Source of the DNA: Treponema vincentii F0403
Lineage (GTDB): Bacteria; Spirochaetota; Spirochaetia; Treponematales; Treponemataceae
NCBI RefSeq assembly: GCF_000412995.1
Contig: NZ_KE332512.1
Location: 2,017,959 to 2,081,958, forward strand
Length of the DNA: 64,000 nt
Direction: 5' to 3'
The translations under genes and the position numbers were made by a program. Below are positions 17,956 to 27,070 of this stretch, piece after piece. Each line of letters begins with the position of its first letter. Position 1 is the stretch's first letter. Below the pieces are notes generated by a model. It was not told where the DNA came from. It did no database searches and saw nothing but the letters and a program-made list of their open reading frames with translations.

Positions 17956-18555
17956 TTAAAGTCCCTTTAAGTAACAATTGAAATAATCTTTTTCTCTATA
18001 GATTTTTGCACCCGAAAAATTTTTTAATCCGGTCTTTCGGTAATTTTGTATTTTTCCGCTATTATCTATGTAGCTGTGATTTATCACTTCAGCAATATCT
18101 GAAAAATTATAATTTTCGGGAAGATCAAAAAAGGAGAATGAAAAGGCAGTACCGAAATTAAAATAATTTCCGTCACGCATTTTCACAACAAACCCCGTCC
18201 AGCTCATTAACGTTTCGCCTCTTATTTGATTTAATATTTCTATCGGAAAAGAATATCGGCTTCTTTCTATTCTTACTATTTTTTTAGAGTCTATGATATT
18301 ATGTTCTATACAAAAATGACTTACGATTTGCCTGTAAGAATTCTCCTCATTATTGAGAAAAATTTTATTTTCTTTTTCTTCTTTGAATCTTCTTATCGCT
18401 AAATCTATATATGTATCCGCACATGAAAATTTTACGCATGGAATAATCACATTGTCTCTTAAAACTACAGACGCTTGATATATACATCCATATATATCAT
18501 CCACTATCGGTTCGATATTCATTTTTAAAAATGTAATTATTTCTTTTTCAGTCAT
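17956..18555 (-). CDS. Hypothetical cytoplasmic protein
   Basis: 199 residues with no signal peptide or membrane segment and no recognised family. It is rich in Ile, Asn, Phe and Tyr and AT-rich. It lies 11 bases after the DUF4261 gene on the same strand and is probably co-transcribed with it. Small poorly conserved proteins in this setting are often immunity-like, but nothing in the sequence proves that. Confidence 0.6.
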   Translation of the reverse strand: MTEKEIITFLKMNIEPIVDDIYGCIYQASVVLRDNVIIPCVKFSCADTYIDLAIRRFKEEKENKIFLNNEENSYRQIVSHFCIEHNIIDSKKIVRIERSRYSFPIEILNQIRGETLMSWTGFVVKMRDGNYFNFGTAFSFSFFDLPENYNFSDIAEVINHSYIDNSGKIQNYRKTGLKNFSGAKIYREKDYFNCYLKGL

Positions 18556-18566
18556 ATTCGACTTCT

Positions 18567-19445
18567 TTATTCATACTGTCTGTTGCCCGCAGCATAGGCG
18601 CCGGTATCTATATCAAGGACCTCACGTACAGGCTGAATAAGCGATTCTTCGTAGCGGCATATCCATCGTTCAGGCTGTGCTGAACCATCCGGTATGCCGT
18701 CGATCGTGTCGCCGGTTTCTATGGGGTTATCATTTATTAAAAGATACAACGCGGTGTTGTATGCATGATTTACCATCAGGTTCGGATCAAGTCCGTGAAA
18801 ATGATATTGTAAGTCGGGTAAGAACAACAAGCTCATACCGAGCGTATCGACAAGCATATCTTCGCCGCCTTGAATAGTAAAAAAGCGGACGTTCACGGCA
18901 AATTGAATAAAACGATTTTCACGGGGAAGCGTATGGTTGCGGATAGTTTCTGCGGTAAAAAGTTTCCCCGAATTTTCAAAATAAACGGCAGTACAGTCAG
19001 GAAAAAGCTCGACCAGCGCCTCTGTAAAATCCATATCGAGTTCTGCACGCTCCGATGCGGGAAGCGCCGCCGCCAGCATATCGGTACCGATAAGTGCATA
19101 CCGGCATTCGGACAAAATGGCATCTTTATCGTCTCCGCAGTCCCACATCTGGCTTTTGGTAAAATCGTCAATGGTGTTTCCATCGAAGGCGGCGGGAGCA
19201 ATCATCAGCATAGGCGGATACGCCCCAGCCTTAAATTCCGCCCGATACCGTGTGGCGGCAAACTGCGCTACAGCGGTGTCCGAATCATACGAAAAACATT
19301 CGGCATCTCCCAAGCGCTTTTGCATCACCGCTTCCATCTGCTCCCGCGCCCGCATTGTTACCGGCGCTTTAAACAAGAGCTTTACAATAAAAATGCCGCC
19401 GACTTTTTCTTCTTTGGTTAAATCCTGTTGAAAAATCTTATCCAT
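18567..19445 (-). CDS. DUF4261 domain-containing protein
   Basis: A 292-residue cytoplasmic protein. The N-terminal half reads like the domain entry (IFIVKLLFKAP). The C-terminal half carries the conserved DUF4261 pattern (VDTLGMSLLFLPDLQYHFHGLD, with paired His, then NHAYNTALYLLINDNPIETGDTIDG). Biochemical function is not known. The ribosome site is GGTAGGTG. It is the second gene of a minus-strand group 19748-17956. Confidence 0.75.
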   Translation of the reverse strand: MDKIFQQDLTKEEKVGGIFIVKLLFKAPVTMRAREQMEAVMQKRLGDAECFSYDSDTAVAQFAATRYRAEFKAGAYPPMLMIAPAAFDGNTIDDFTKSQMWDCGDDKDAILSECRYALIGTDMLAAALPASERAELDMDFTEALVELFPDCTAVYFENSGKLFTAETIRNHTLPRENRFIQFAVNVRFFTIQGGEDMLVDTLGMSLLFLPDLQYHFHGLDPNLMVNHAYNTALYLLINDNPIETGDTIDGIPDGSAQPERWICRYEESLIQPVREVLDIDTGAYAAGNRQYE

Positions 19446-19463
19446 ATTTCACCTACCCTTCTA

Positions 19464-19748
19464 TTATTTATACAGCGCAATTTCATACAGCGCAATTTCT
19501 TTTTCTATAATCTCCTGCTTTATGGATTTTATCAGTGTTTTTACATTCGTCTTGCAATCGTAAACAAAATACGATTGTACCGTTCCGTCATATTCTGAAA
19601 ACAAGATTTCTTCGCCGCCGAGAAAGCGGAACGTAATTATGGAAGACGCAATCTCTTTCACATGCGTACCGTCGTAATCCAGAAAAACAAAAACAAACAC
19701 CAGCACAAAATCTGCTTTTTTGATAAACTCAAAAATCTTCGTTTTCAT
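19464..19748 (-). CDS. Small hypothetical protein
   Basis: A 94-residue protein of unknown family with a good GGAGAAAA ribosome site, 18 bases upstream of the DUF4261 gene. Its C-terminus contains a tandem 15-base duplication (TACAGCGCAATTTCA unit, 19471-19499) that adds a second EIALY to the protein end, a recent slippage event. Confidence 0.5.
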   Translation of the reverse strand: MKTKIFEFIKKADFVLVFVFVFLDYDGTHVKEIASSIITFRFLGGEEILFSEYDGTVQSYFVYDCKTNVKTLIKSIKQEIIEKEIALYEIALYK

Positions 19749-20027
19749 TTTTTCTCCGCAATCATTTTACCAATTTTCTTTGAGATTATTGTAGTTTGTA
19801 TTTTCTCAAATCTAGTACATAACCGATTTAACCAAAATAAAAAGTATTAGATTCCTTTGATTACGGCAAGCTCGATTATCAAAAAAAATACTGATAACAG
19901 TTTTTGATTTTAGCACATACCGCCTCATTTCTCAATGATGATGCACGGTATTTTAACCGATCTTACATAAACCGTTTATTCACCGCGGATTGATACGATA
20001 AAATAGATACCAGCACGAGGGTTTTAA

Positions 20028-20056
20028 TTGAAATGGCAGCATTCCTATGATATAAT
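20028..20056 (+). promoter_or_regulatory. Consensus promoter
   Basis: TTGAAA (20028-20033), 17-base spacer, TATAAT (20051-20056), 66 bases before the ATG at 20122. The 373-base gap 19749-20121 is otherwise AT-rich with no further feature that I can support. Confidence 0.7.
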
Positions 20057-20121
20057 CAATTTATAAAAGAAATCGAACACGTCCGTTCAACGGATAGCTT
20101 ACTGAGCAGCTTGGAGATAAA

Positions 20122-21918
20122 ATGAAAAAATCACTTTTAATCATAGCACTTCTGTTCGCCTCATTCGCGGCATTTACTGACGATGGCGGCTCATACAAGC
20201 CGGAGGACTGGACTTACGGGAACATCTATGTCAAGGAGCCGAACGACAAAATCGCGCTGGAGCGAGAGCTTCTGGTTGTAGAGCATACGGCTATCGGTGA
20301 ATATGACAGAGAGAGCGACACGTTTCATAAAACCAGCGGGCGCGAAGTAACCGCACGCTTTGATTTTCTGAACACCACACGGGAGCGCGTCACCGTGCCG
20401 TGTGCATTCCCTGTGGTGGTAAAGACACAAGTCAGCGTAAAAAAAGATGGTACTGTTTCCGCCGAAGTGCCTGTAGGAAATGGCTACATGGCGAACGAGA
20501 CGGTGATAGCTATTGCGTTCGGAAAAAGCGGTATCGAGGGCACTGCAAAGGAGGCACTTCTCTCGCTCGACAAAAAACTTCGTACCATTTCGGCAAAAGA
20601 CTACCTCGCAGAGCTTTCACGCACGGAGCGTTTCGATTCAGTCATGAGACCGTGCTCCATAGAGCAGGATGGGAACAGTGTTCCGATCCTGACAGTGGGA
20701 ATCGAAACAACGGTGGAAAAGGACGAAGAAGGTACGAACTACATTTCGGAAGATAACTGGCATGATGTGAAAGAACTCTACACACTCACGCTCGTGCTTC
20801 ACTTCTATCATGAGCTGCACTTTCCGCCGGCGGCACGGTCAAAACTTTCGGTCAAATATGACATCGATTCGGTAAAGAAAAGTTACCGTGGGGACACCTA
20901 TGCGCTGACCTACGACATCTCCACAGGAGGCACATGGAAAGGGGCGATGAAAAGCTTTGTGGTGCTTTCCGACGGCACAATGACTGCGCACGGCTCTCAG
21001 GCAAATTTCGAAGAAACGGAATTCGGAGAGCTTTCGATAAATGGGGTGGACTTTAATCTGTATACAGTAGAGAACTACAAACCTCAGAAAGGCGAATCTC
21101 TCGTGTTCAAAACCAAAACGCCGTACCGCGACGGTCCTTCCATAGTCTGGGAACGGCAAGAAGGTGCGCAGACATTCGTCAAGGAAGTCCGCTCGTCTTC
21201 CGCCTACAAAGGTTCCTACAAAATCGCAGGAGATGGCAAACATACCAACATCTCCTATCAAAACGAAGACACTTACCTTCGCACATCAGGTTATGGTGTG
21301 GAAACTTCGTTCGATGGAATCCTTTTCAACGGCTGGGTCGAAGGGAGTGCAGGTGACGGGATCGGCGAATGGATTGAGTTTACACTAACAAAAGCCGCGC
21401 TTGGTCCTTTCGCCTCAAACGGACTCGCCCGATTCGCGGGGAGACTATACAGCGATTATGGCTCAGGCGACTCGGATTTTACCGTCTTCACGAAATCGGG
21501 CTATGCGGGGGCTACATGGCAAGAGAACAACCGCGTAAAGTCGATGATGCTCACTTCCTCCGCGCTTCAAAAGCCGATTGCGCTCGAACTTGCAGACATC
21601 TTCCCCGCCACTATGAACGATTTTTCATACCAACGGATAGCGCTGAACGCCGTGAAAAACCCGCTCATCCTTCCGAAAGGCAATTACCGCATGACTGTTC
21701 GAGGCGTGTACAAGGGCGAAAAATACGACGACACCGCTATCGGCGAGGTGTGGTTTCTGCCGCTCTCCGCCGCCGCAGAAAGAATCCTTACTGCTGACTG
21801 TAATAACGATGGCTTTTACACCGCCCCAATCACAGACATTGTGCAAACTCATGTTGCACACTATATTTCGCGGCTGGCAGCAATACAGCAGGACGAAGAG
21901 GTACTGCGGGGGAAATAA
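20122..21918 (+). CDS. Secreted protein, possibly DUF4424-like
   Basis: 598 residues with a signal peptide (MKKSLLIIALLFASFAAF). The mature start (DDGGSYKPEDWTYGNIYVKEPNDKIALERELL) and the following 'V..RFDFLNTTRERVTV..AFPV' resemble the opening of DUF4424 proteins, where a beta-sandwich is typical, but the protein is much longer than usual. No membrane anchor at the C-terminus. Its GC content is higher than that of its neighbours. The ribosome site is TTGGAG and it has its own consensus promoter. Function unknown. Confidence 0.65.
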   Translation: MKKSLLIIALLFASFAAFTDDGGSYKPEDWTYGNIYVKEPNDKIALERELLVVEHTAIGEYDRESDTFHKTSGREVTARFDFLNTTRERVTVPCAFPVVVKTQVSVKKDGTVSAEVPVGNGYMANETVIAIAFGKSGIEGTAKEALLSLDKKLRTISAKDYLAELSRTERFDSVMRPCSIEQDGNSVPILTVGIETTVEKDEEGTNYISEDNWHDVKELYTLTLVLHFYHELHFPPAARSKLSVKYDIDSVKKSYRGDTYALTYDISTGGTWKGAMKSFVVLSDGTMTAHGSQANFEETEFGELSINGVDFNLYTVENYKPQKGESLVFKTKTPYRDGPSIVWERQEGAQTFVKEVRSSSAYKGSYKIAGDGKHTNISYQNEDTYLRTSGYGVETSFDGILFNGWVEGSAGDGIGEWIEFTLTKAALGPFASNGLARFAGRLYSDYGSGDSDFTVFTKSGYAGATWQENNRVKSMMLTSSALQKPIALELADIFPATMNDFSYQRIALNAVKNPLILPKGNYRMTVRGVYKGEKYDDTAIGEVWFLPLSAAAERILTADCNNDGFYTAPITDIVQTHVAHYISRLAAIQQDEEVLRGK

Positions 21919-21992
21919 GATAAGTACAGTACGATAATTGCACTATCATCGGTAAGAAATTTATACTTACTTTTTCAAGTTTATATTCATAT

Positions 21993-22874
21993 CTATCTCT
22001 GTGTCTCTGTCTCTTGATTTTCTGTTTTTCTGCGGATATTTCTCAGCCAAAATCCTATACCAAGATACATGAACATAGATAGCACTCCGGCAGATAAAGA
22101 GAAAACAAGCGCTGTTTGCGAGTGGATAACTACCGCACCCGATAGCAACAAAGGATTGATGTAGGCATCTTCCATTGTGTGCATAATAACCGCAGGCCAT
22201 ACACTTTTGGTGATTCTAAACATTTCAACATACATCACAATCCAACTCAGACAAACCAGAAATCCCCAAACAAAAAAGAAGGATCTGCTTATCGGGAATC
22301 CCATGTAGTCGTTTATTTCCTTTTGAGTAAGAAAGTACAAAACATACGGTAAATGCCACATCCACCAAATAATACCGCTCACAATATAGAGTGTGCAATC
22401 TTTCAGTTTTAGTTTTAAGAGCTGATTTGTCAAATACGCACGCCATAAAGATTCTTCAAAAAAGTTTTTAATAAACTGAATGATTATTTGGCTGCCAAGA
22501 GTAGTCAATAAAACAGCACCATTCATCTTACCAAGACTTATACCGTTAAAGAGTAAGCCGGTCAATATTATCAACGTTGCTACTACCGGATATATTAAAA
22601 ATGAAACAAGATACATTGTTCGATGTTTTTTTATGTTTAGATGATAACCGTGTTCCTTCCATGTATCACCGCAAAATGACCGTAAAATAATCACTAAAAA
22701 TAAGGGACTGATAAGCCATATTCCCATTCCTGCCGTACCGGTATCGCCCATACCTGCATTCGTATAATCGGCATGTCCCGTCATCCTGTCGATAAAATAT
22801 CCTACAAAGCCTATTACTGATATAAAGACAATAAATATCAAAAGATTTCTTTTTATTGTACGTGTATTTTCCAT
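21993..22874 (-). CDS. CPBP-family intramembrane metalloprotease
   Basis: A 293-residue protein with about eight hydrophobic segments. The three CPBP/Abi motifs are visible: EESLWRAYL (EExxxR), the WHLP segment after GIIWWMWH, and MHTMED. These supply the glutamates and histidines of a membrane metalloprotease related to Rce1. The start at 22874 follows AGGAGATGATCTA and lies 16 bases after the PadR stop, so it is in the same operon. CPBP proteins next to regulators often act in bacteriocin self-immunity or stress response; the substrate cannot be told here. Confidence 0.85.
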   Translation of the reverse strand: MENTRTIKRNLLIFIVFISVIGFVGYFIDRMTGHADYTNAGMGDTGTAGMGIWLISPLFLVIILRSFCGDTWKEHGYHLNIKKHRTMYLVSFLIYPVVATLIILTGLLFNGISLGKMNGAVLLTTLGSQIIIQFIKNFFEESLWRAYLTNQLLKLKLKDCTLYIVSGIIWWMWHLPYVLYFLTQKEINDYMGFPISRSFFFVWGFLVCLSWIVMYVEMFRITKSVWPAVIMHTMEDAYINPLLLSGAVVIHSQTALVFSLSAGVLSMFMYLGIGFWLRNIRRKTENQETETQR

Positions 22875-22890
22875 TAGATCATCTCCTATC

Positions 22891-23514
22891 TTAAAATAAA
22901 CCTGCATTTATTTTCTTTTGCAATTCTTTGAACCATTTAATATGAAACCGTACTAAATCCGCCCCATGTTGTGCTGTCAACATTTCGTACTTATGTATGT
23001 CGGAAAAACTTTGGGCGATATTTTCGCTTTTTCCCGCGCGCAACAACGCTGCGGTATAATCAGGATTATCGGCATAGTAATCAAGCAATTCTTTTTTGTT
23101 TGCTTCAATATCCTTGTTTACTTCCAGTATGTGTTTTAGATACGTAAGTTCGCTTTCCAAATTTTTTATGACAGCGGCAATGAGTTCAACGCGTTTATCG
23201 TTCGGTAAGATACCCATAAACAAAAGCTTCCCGAGTTCGGTATTTTTTCCTTGCGACATATCCATCGGGTTTTGCAGCCACAGTAAAAATTCCTTCCTGC
23301 CGTTTTCTTTTATACGGTAATATTTTTTTTCCACATTCTTTTCTTTTACGGCAGTGCACGTAATAAGTCCGTTTGACAGTAGGTTTTTCAGAGCTGCTTG
23401 AATGCTCCCCATACTATCGCTGCACATAGAGCTGAAATTTTCAGCGATCATCGCTTTTAATTGATACACCGTCATTTCCTTTAACATCAGTAAGCCAAGC
23501 AAAAAATATTTCAT
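22891..23514 (-). CDS. PadR-family transcriptional regulator
   Basis: 207 residues from the ATG at 23514, preferred over 23535 because GGGGAAG lies 8 bases before it and MKYFLLGLLML is the family's usual beginning. The winged-helix N-terminus (TVYQLKAMIAENF, SMGSIQAALKNLLSNGLIT, KKYYRIKENGRKEFLLWL) is followed by the PadR C-terminal helical domain. A perfect 26-base palindrome lies just upstream (23540-23565) and suggests autoregulation of the padR-CPBP operon. Confidence 0.85.
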   Translation of the reverse strand: MKYFLLGLLMLKEMTVYQLKAMIAENFSSMCSDSMGSIQAALKNLLSNGLITCTAVKEKNVEKKYYRIKENGRKEFLLWLQNPMDMSQGKNTELGKLLFMGILPNDKRVELIAAVIKNLESELTYLKHILEVNKDIEANKKELLDYYADNPDYTAALLRAGKSENIAQSFSDIHKYEMLTAQHGADLVRFHIKWFKELQKKINAGLF

Positions 23515-23539
23515 ATACTTCATCTTCCCCGTCATAGCA

Positions 23540-23565
23540 TTACTATTAGATATATCTAATAGTAA
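23540..23565. promoter_or_regulatory. Perfect 26-base palindrome, putative PadR operator
   Basis: Half-site TTACTATTAGATA (23540-23552) is followed directly by its exact reverse complement TATCTAATAGTAA (23553-23565). It lies 25-51 bases upstream of the padR start. Dyad sites in front of their own gene are the known mode of PadR control. Confidence 0.7.
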
Positions 23566-23580
23566 TAGTTTGAATAATAA

Positions 23581-23703
23581 ATGTCAATAGACGAAATAGT
23601 AACTTTGTTTTTCCTAAAGTTGAATACTATTGAATTGAATTATTCACAGCAAGAATTGATTGATTTCGGTTTGCACTCCATATACAGCAAGAGAAAGGTT
23701 TCT
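23581..23703 (+). pseudogene. Possible Doc/Fic-like C-terminal remnant
   Basis: An open frame reads FLKLNTIELNYSQQELIDFGL. The 'LN...ELNY.QQELID.GL' pattern resembles the tail of death-on-curing (Doc) toxins. There is no ribosome site and no catalytic part. The frame then runs antisense over the alcohol dehydrogenase remnant. Weak evidence only. Confidence 0.3.
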
Positions 23704-23751
23704 GAGGCAACAAGGGAGCTATCAGAGGACTTTTCTCATGCATCACGCGCC

Positions 23752-24438
23752 TTACAGCTCCACGACGATTTTCCCGTTTACCTTACCGCCGTCGCATGCT
23801 GCGCAGGCTTGGGCAATATCGCGGAACGCAAAGTGTGCTCCGATAAGCGGCTGTAGGGTATGCTCGGTTAAAAAGCTGAAAATTGAATCGATGCCGGCTT
23901 GCGTAGGAAAATTGCTGTGAAAGCCGGTAAGATACACACCGCTCGGAATTTCTTGGATGGGGGCGAAATGCTCAAGTGTGAACACACCGCCGAGTACGCC
24001 CGTATTGCACACAATGCCGCCCGCCGCCATGCACCACAGCGTATCACGTAATGTTTTGCAGCCAACCAGTTCCAGCGCTTTGGTAAAGCGGGCATTATAT
24101 GTTTCAGATAAATTGTCGGTATCTAAGATGCATTCATCGGCACCAGCCGCTTTCAGTAGGTTCAGTTTGCTTTCACGGTGTGTTGTGGCGACAACGCGGC
24201 AGCCGATCGCTTTTGCAATCTGCATAGCAGCATAACCGAGAGCGCAGGTGCCGCCCCGGACAAGCAGCGTGTCGTCTTTTTGTAAACGCAGGCATTGGAA
24301 CAGAGAACCCCATGCGGTAAAATAGGTTTCGGGAACGGCGGCAATGTCAGCCCATGTCATATCGGACTGTATTGCAAAAACGTGGTGAGCAGGCAGCAGG
24401 GCGTATTCGGCATAGCTGCCATTGAAGCTGCGTCCCAT
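23752..24438 (-). pseudogene. Zinc-type alcohol dehydrogenase / quinone oxidoreductase, 5' truncated
   Basis: About 228 residues cover the C-terminal two thirds of an MDR-family NADPH oxidoreductase: GSYAEYALLPAHHV, VPETYFTAWGSLFQ, then the nucleotide-binding VRGGTCALGYAAMQIAKAIGC and ending GGKVNGKIVVEL. The first ~90 residues (catalytic domain start) are missing. At the break point near 24440 lies an array of hairpins (24449-24648), so insertion of that element, or deletion around it, removed the front. Confidence 0.8.
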
Positions 24439-24448
24439 GCCACAACGT

Positions 24449-24648
24449 CAAAAATGTACATCCTTGTACATTTTTGCCTTGCGAGTTTTTTGTGGAACAA
24501 AAAATAGCGCTGTACTGACAGGATGTCAGTGGTTCCATGCAGTATCGAGTTTTTCTCAAGGAAAAACTCGAAGCAACCAAATGTACATGGATGTATATTT
24601 GGTTGCGATGGCATCCATGCCGCTTCTGAAAATGTATATCCTTATACA
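24449..24648. repeat. Array of seven hairpins with TCC/GGA apices
   Basis: Successive hairpins: CAAAAATGTACA-TCCT-TGTACATTTTTG (24449-24476); a T-rich one with GGA apex (24485-24504); ACTGACA-GGA-TGTCAGT (24514-24530); CGAGTTTTTC-TCAAG-GAAAAACTCG (24546-24570); a 14-bp stem with TGGA apex (24574-24605); GGCAT-CC-ATGCC (24610-24621); TGTATA-TCCT-TATACA (24633-24648). It separates the alcohol dehydrogenase and flavodoxin remnants. A related array is at 63270-63425. Confidence 0.75.
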
Positions 24649-24654
24649 GAACTG

Positions 24655-24924
24655 CATATTTCGTAATGATCGTATTGTAGCCACTCATATCGGGAAACGT
24701 ACCGCGCAGTTCGGGGCGGGCATTCGTTCTTCCCTCCTCCGCGGCGATATCCGTACACTGCTTGTAGTTTACCGGATAGTCTTTTACGGTACGGATTTCA
24801 AACAAATCGCCGCCGACTGCTTTTTGAGCAAACTCTGCAGCAACTGCTGTGTTGCCTTTACTGATTGTCCGCCAGAGTAATTTTCTCCCGTATGGGAAAA
24901 ATATGCGATTAATGTCTTTGCCAT
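24655..24924 (-). pseudogene. Flavodoxin remnant, frameshifted and 3' truncated
   Basis: ATG 24924 follows GGAGGGATTT. MAKTLIAYFSHTGENYSGG is a flavodoxin phosphate-loop start. Near 24860 the frame shifts and continues as VAAEFAQKAVGGDLFEIRTVKDYPVNYKQCTDIAA...DMSGYNTII, where it breaks off into the hairpin array before the usual GYPxWW motif. It has no signal peptide, so it derives from a cytoplasmic flavodoxin unlike the two exported ones nearby. Confidence 0.75.
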
Positions 24925-24976
24925 AAATCCCTCCAAAAAAAATGTTTACTATTCAAAACAAGCTCACCGAAACTTA

Positions 24977-25573
24977 TTATTTTCCGATTTGTTTAAGCCA
25001 ATCCTGTACGAATTTTCTTGCGGCGGTGCGATTGTTTTGCGCTGTACTTCCTCGAACGGCAAGCCCTTTCAGCAGCGTTGCTCCCTTACACGTAGAACGG
25101 ATGCTGCTTTCGGTTCCGGCAAGGGAGCTGCCTTCGTGGGTACAAAACGGAATGACGGTTTTACCGTTCCATTGATGGGATTCCATAAACGTATAAATAC
25201 ACATCGGAAGATCACCCCACCAAATGGGATAACCGATATAAATAGTGTCGTAACTGTCGAAGTTCGGTACGTCGGCTTTGAGCGCGGGATGTGCTTTGCG
25301 GTTCAATTCGGCCTTTGCCGTATCAAGCAGGGCTTTATGGTCGTTAATCGGATACGCCGCAGCGGTTTCAAGTTCGAAAATATCCGCACCCGTTTGCTCG
25401 GCAATCATCTTCGCGATGATGGCGGTATTTCCTTCTTTGATGTTCCCGACCGCGTACTGTTCGCCCGCAAGAGAAAAATATAAGACGAGCGATTTCGATT
25501 TTGTCTGTGCGCTTGCCGCGCCGACAGCCATAAGTGCGGCAAACGCCGCCACAAAAAACGTTTTCATTTTCAT
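24977..25573 (-). CDS. Exported flavodoxin-like protein
   Basis: 198 residues. The ATG at 25573 follows AGGAGG by 5 bases and starts a signal peptide (MKMKTFFVAAFAALMAVGAASA-QT). The mature domain is flavodoxin-like: LVLYFSLAGEQYAVGNIKEGNTA for the FMN phosphate loop, IYIGYPIWWGDLPMCIYTF, then FCTHEGSSLAGTE. Flavodoxins usually work in the cytoplasm, so a periplasmic or surface location is notable. It is divergent from a TetR remnant at 25728, which may once have controlled it. Confidence 0.85.
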   Translation of the reverse strand: MKMKTFFVAAFAALMAVGAASAQTKSKSLVLYFSLAGEQYAVGNIKEGNTAIIAKMIAEQTGADIFELETAAAYPINDHKALLDTAKAELNRKAHPALKADVPNFDSYDTIYIGYPIWWGDLPMCIYTFMESHQWNGKTVIPFCTHEGSSLAGTESSIRSTCKGATLLKGLAVRGSTAQNNRTAARKFVQDWLKQIGK

Positions 25574-25727
25574 CATTTCCTCCTGAATAAAATATTTGCA
25601 GAAAGTTTTGCCTTTCGTATTACAATATAAATATAGCATGCGGACGACTTTTTCCGATGTGCATTTTCCGGTATACTGTTCGATAAGCGGCATATCCGCA
25701 AAAAATGCCTAAAAACTCGGAGGAGTC

Positions 25728-25823
25728 ATGAGCGAACAAAAGAGCGATCGCCGCGTCGAACGTACAAAAGATGCGATTCGCGCGGAATGCAGAATATATT
25801 TGGGAGACTATAAAAATGAATAA
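25728..25823 (+). pseudogene. TetR-family regulator remnant (N-terminal 18 residues)
   Basis: ATG 25728 follows GGAGGAGTC. MSEQKSDRRVERTKDAIRAE is the standard opening of a TetR helix-turn-helix domain. It then runs into unrelated sequence and stops at 25823, overlapping the start of the next gene. The remainder of the regulator is deleted. Confidence 0.6.
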
Positions 25824-26673
25824 ACCGATTTGTTGTTTGCTGTTTATTATGAGTTCACTCGGCTTGTATGCACAAAAGTACATCGCCGTAGATTACGCCA
25901 AGAGCTGGGATCATTATGTCATAGAGAACAAAGTGAATGTCCGCTCGACGCCGAGCCTTTCCGGCGAAAAACTGTTTCAGCTGAATGCAGGCGATGCGGT
26001 TCGTATTATCGAATGGAGTAAAGATTGGGAATGGCTTTTAGAGGAAAGCTATTATGCACCGTGGTACAAAATCTCCTGCGCCCAAGGGACGGGTTATATC
26101 TGCGGTCGATATATTTCCTGCAAAGAGGCTGTAGGGGATCTCGATAACGACGGGGAAGATGAGATTTTTGCATGTCTTTGCATTACCGAACGTAAAGGAG
26201 GGGCGGTTTCCGATGTCCATCCAAGTTTTTATAATGTAAATAAAAATCATGTGCTGATAAAAAAATCACATATTGAGCATATTGATTTAGAAAAATTTTA
26301 TAAAAACCCCATTGCGGAAGATACATCTTATTCGATAGTCAAATGCGAAGATTTGGTGCCGAATGTATCGTTTCTTGTTGCAAGAAGCGGCTTCGGCGAT
26401 TCAAGCGTTGGAGGCGACGGCTGGTCTAAAGCACGGTATTTTTATTTTGCAAACGGAGCATTAAAATATTTTGCGACGCTTTCCAACAGTTGGTCTGAAA
26501 CACACCATGAAACAGTCGAAAAATTTGAATTTAACGGAGACAGGATAGAACATATCAATACTTATGTAAGATGGGAAAACGGCAAGGAATCGGCTCCCAG
26601 AATCAAGCGTATGTCTTACAAGCGCATATCTTACCGGTGGGACGGGAAAGATTTTATAAAAATTGAAGATTAG
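25816..26673 (+). CDS. Secreted SH3-domain protein
   Basis: 285 residues. The ATG at 25816 follows GGGAGAC and starts a signal peptide (MNKPICCLLFIMSSLGLYA-Q). Residues ~30-95 form a bacterial SH3 domain (ENKVNVRSTPSLSGEKLFQLNAGDAVRII, YKISCAQGTGYICGRYI). A calcium-loop-like DLDNDGEDEIFA segment and a C-terminal beta-rich domain with WDGKDFIKIED follow. SH3b domains usually bind peptidoglycan or peptides; the role here is unknown. Confidence 0.7.
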   Translation: MNKPICCLLFIMSSLGLYAQKYIAVDYAKSWDHYVIENKVNVRSTPSLSGEKLFQLNAGDAVRIIEWSKDWEWLLEESYYAPWYKISCAQGTGYICGRYISCKEAVGDLDNDGEDEIFACLCITERKGGAVSDVHPSFYNVNKNHVLIKKSHIEHIDLEKFYKNPIAEDTSYSIVKCEDLVPNVSFLVARSGFGDSSVGGDGWSKARYFYFANGALKYFATLSNSWSETHHETVEKFEFNGDRIEHINTYVRWENGKESAPRIKRMSYKRISYRWDGKDFIKIED

Positions 26674-26714
26674 AAATTATAGATCAAAAAAATTCGGTTT
26701 TTCAAATCTTATGA

Positions 26715-26996
26715 GCGATTATAATTTTATATCATCTGAGTAAGGGCACAAAAAGGTTTAATGAACTTCAAAGATTAATGCCTGCAACAACTCGAACTGT
26801 TTTAACGAGACAGCTGCGTCAGCTTGAAAAAGATAAACTGATCGACCGAAAAGTCTTTGCCGAAGTCCCGCCTCATATTGAATACTCTTTAAGTAAATGG
26901 GGAACTAAATTTCAAAAAGTATTAGACGAGATTGAGATTTTCGGGTTGAGTTATATCGCCGAATTACATAAAATGCAAAAAGGAAAAAGCAGTTAA
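26715..26996 (+). pseudogene. HxlR-family regulator, 5' truncated
   Basis: The open frame from 26715 reads IIILYHLSKGTKRFNELQRLMPATTRTVLTRQLRQLEKD, the HxlR winged helix, and ends at 26996. The first ~25 residues, including the sensing cysteine and the family's conserved Trp, are missing and a stop lies just upstream. HxlR proteins sense reactive electrophiles or oxidants, consistent with the redox genes nearby. Confidence 0.75.
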
Positions 26997-27070
26997 GTCT
27001 TATCACATTCTTTCTCCTATGCAAAAGAGACTGTTACAGTCTGTTAAATGACCGATTTGTTCTGCAAAAG

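Noticed and set aside
24422-24880. 152-codon ORFs on both strands across the flavodoxin remnant
   Set aside because: They run through hairpin arms and out-of-frame flavodoxin sequence; the mirrored stems create the open frames.
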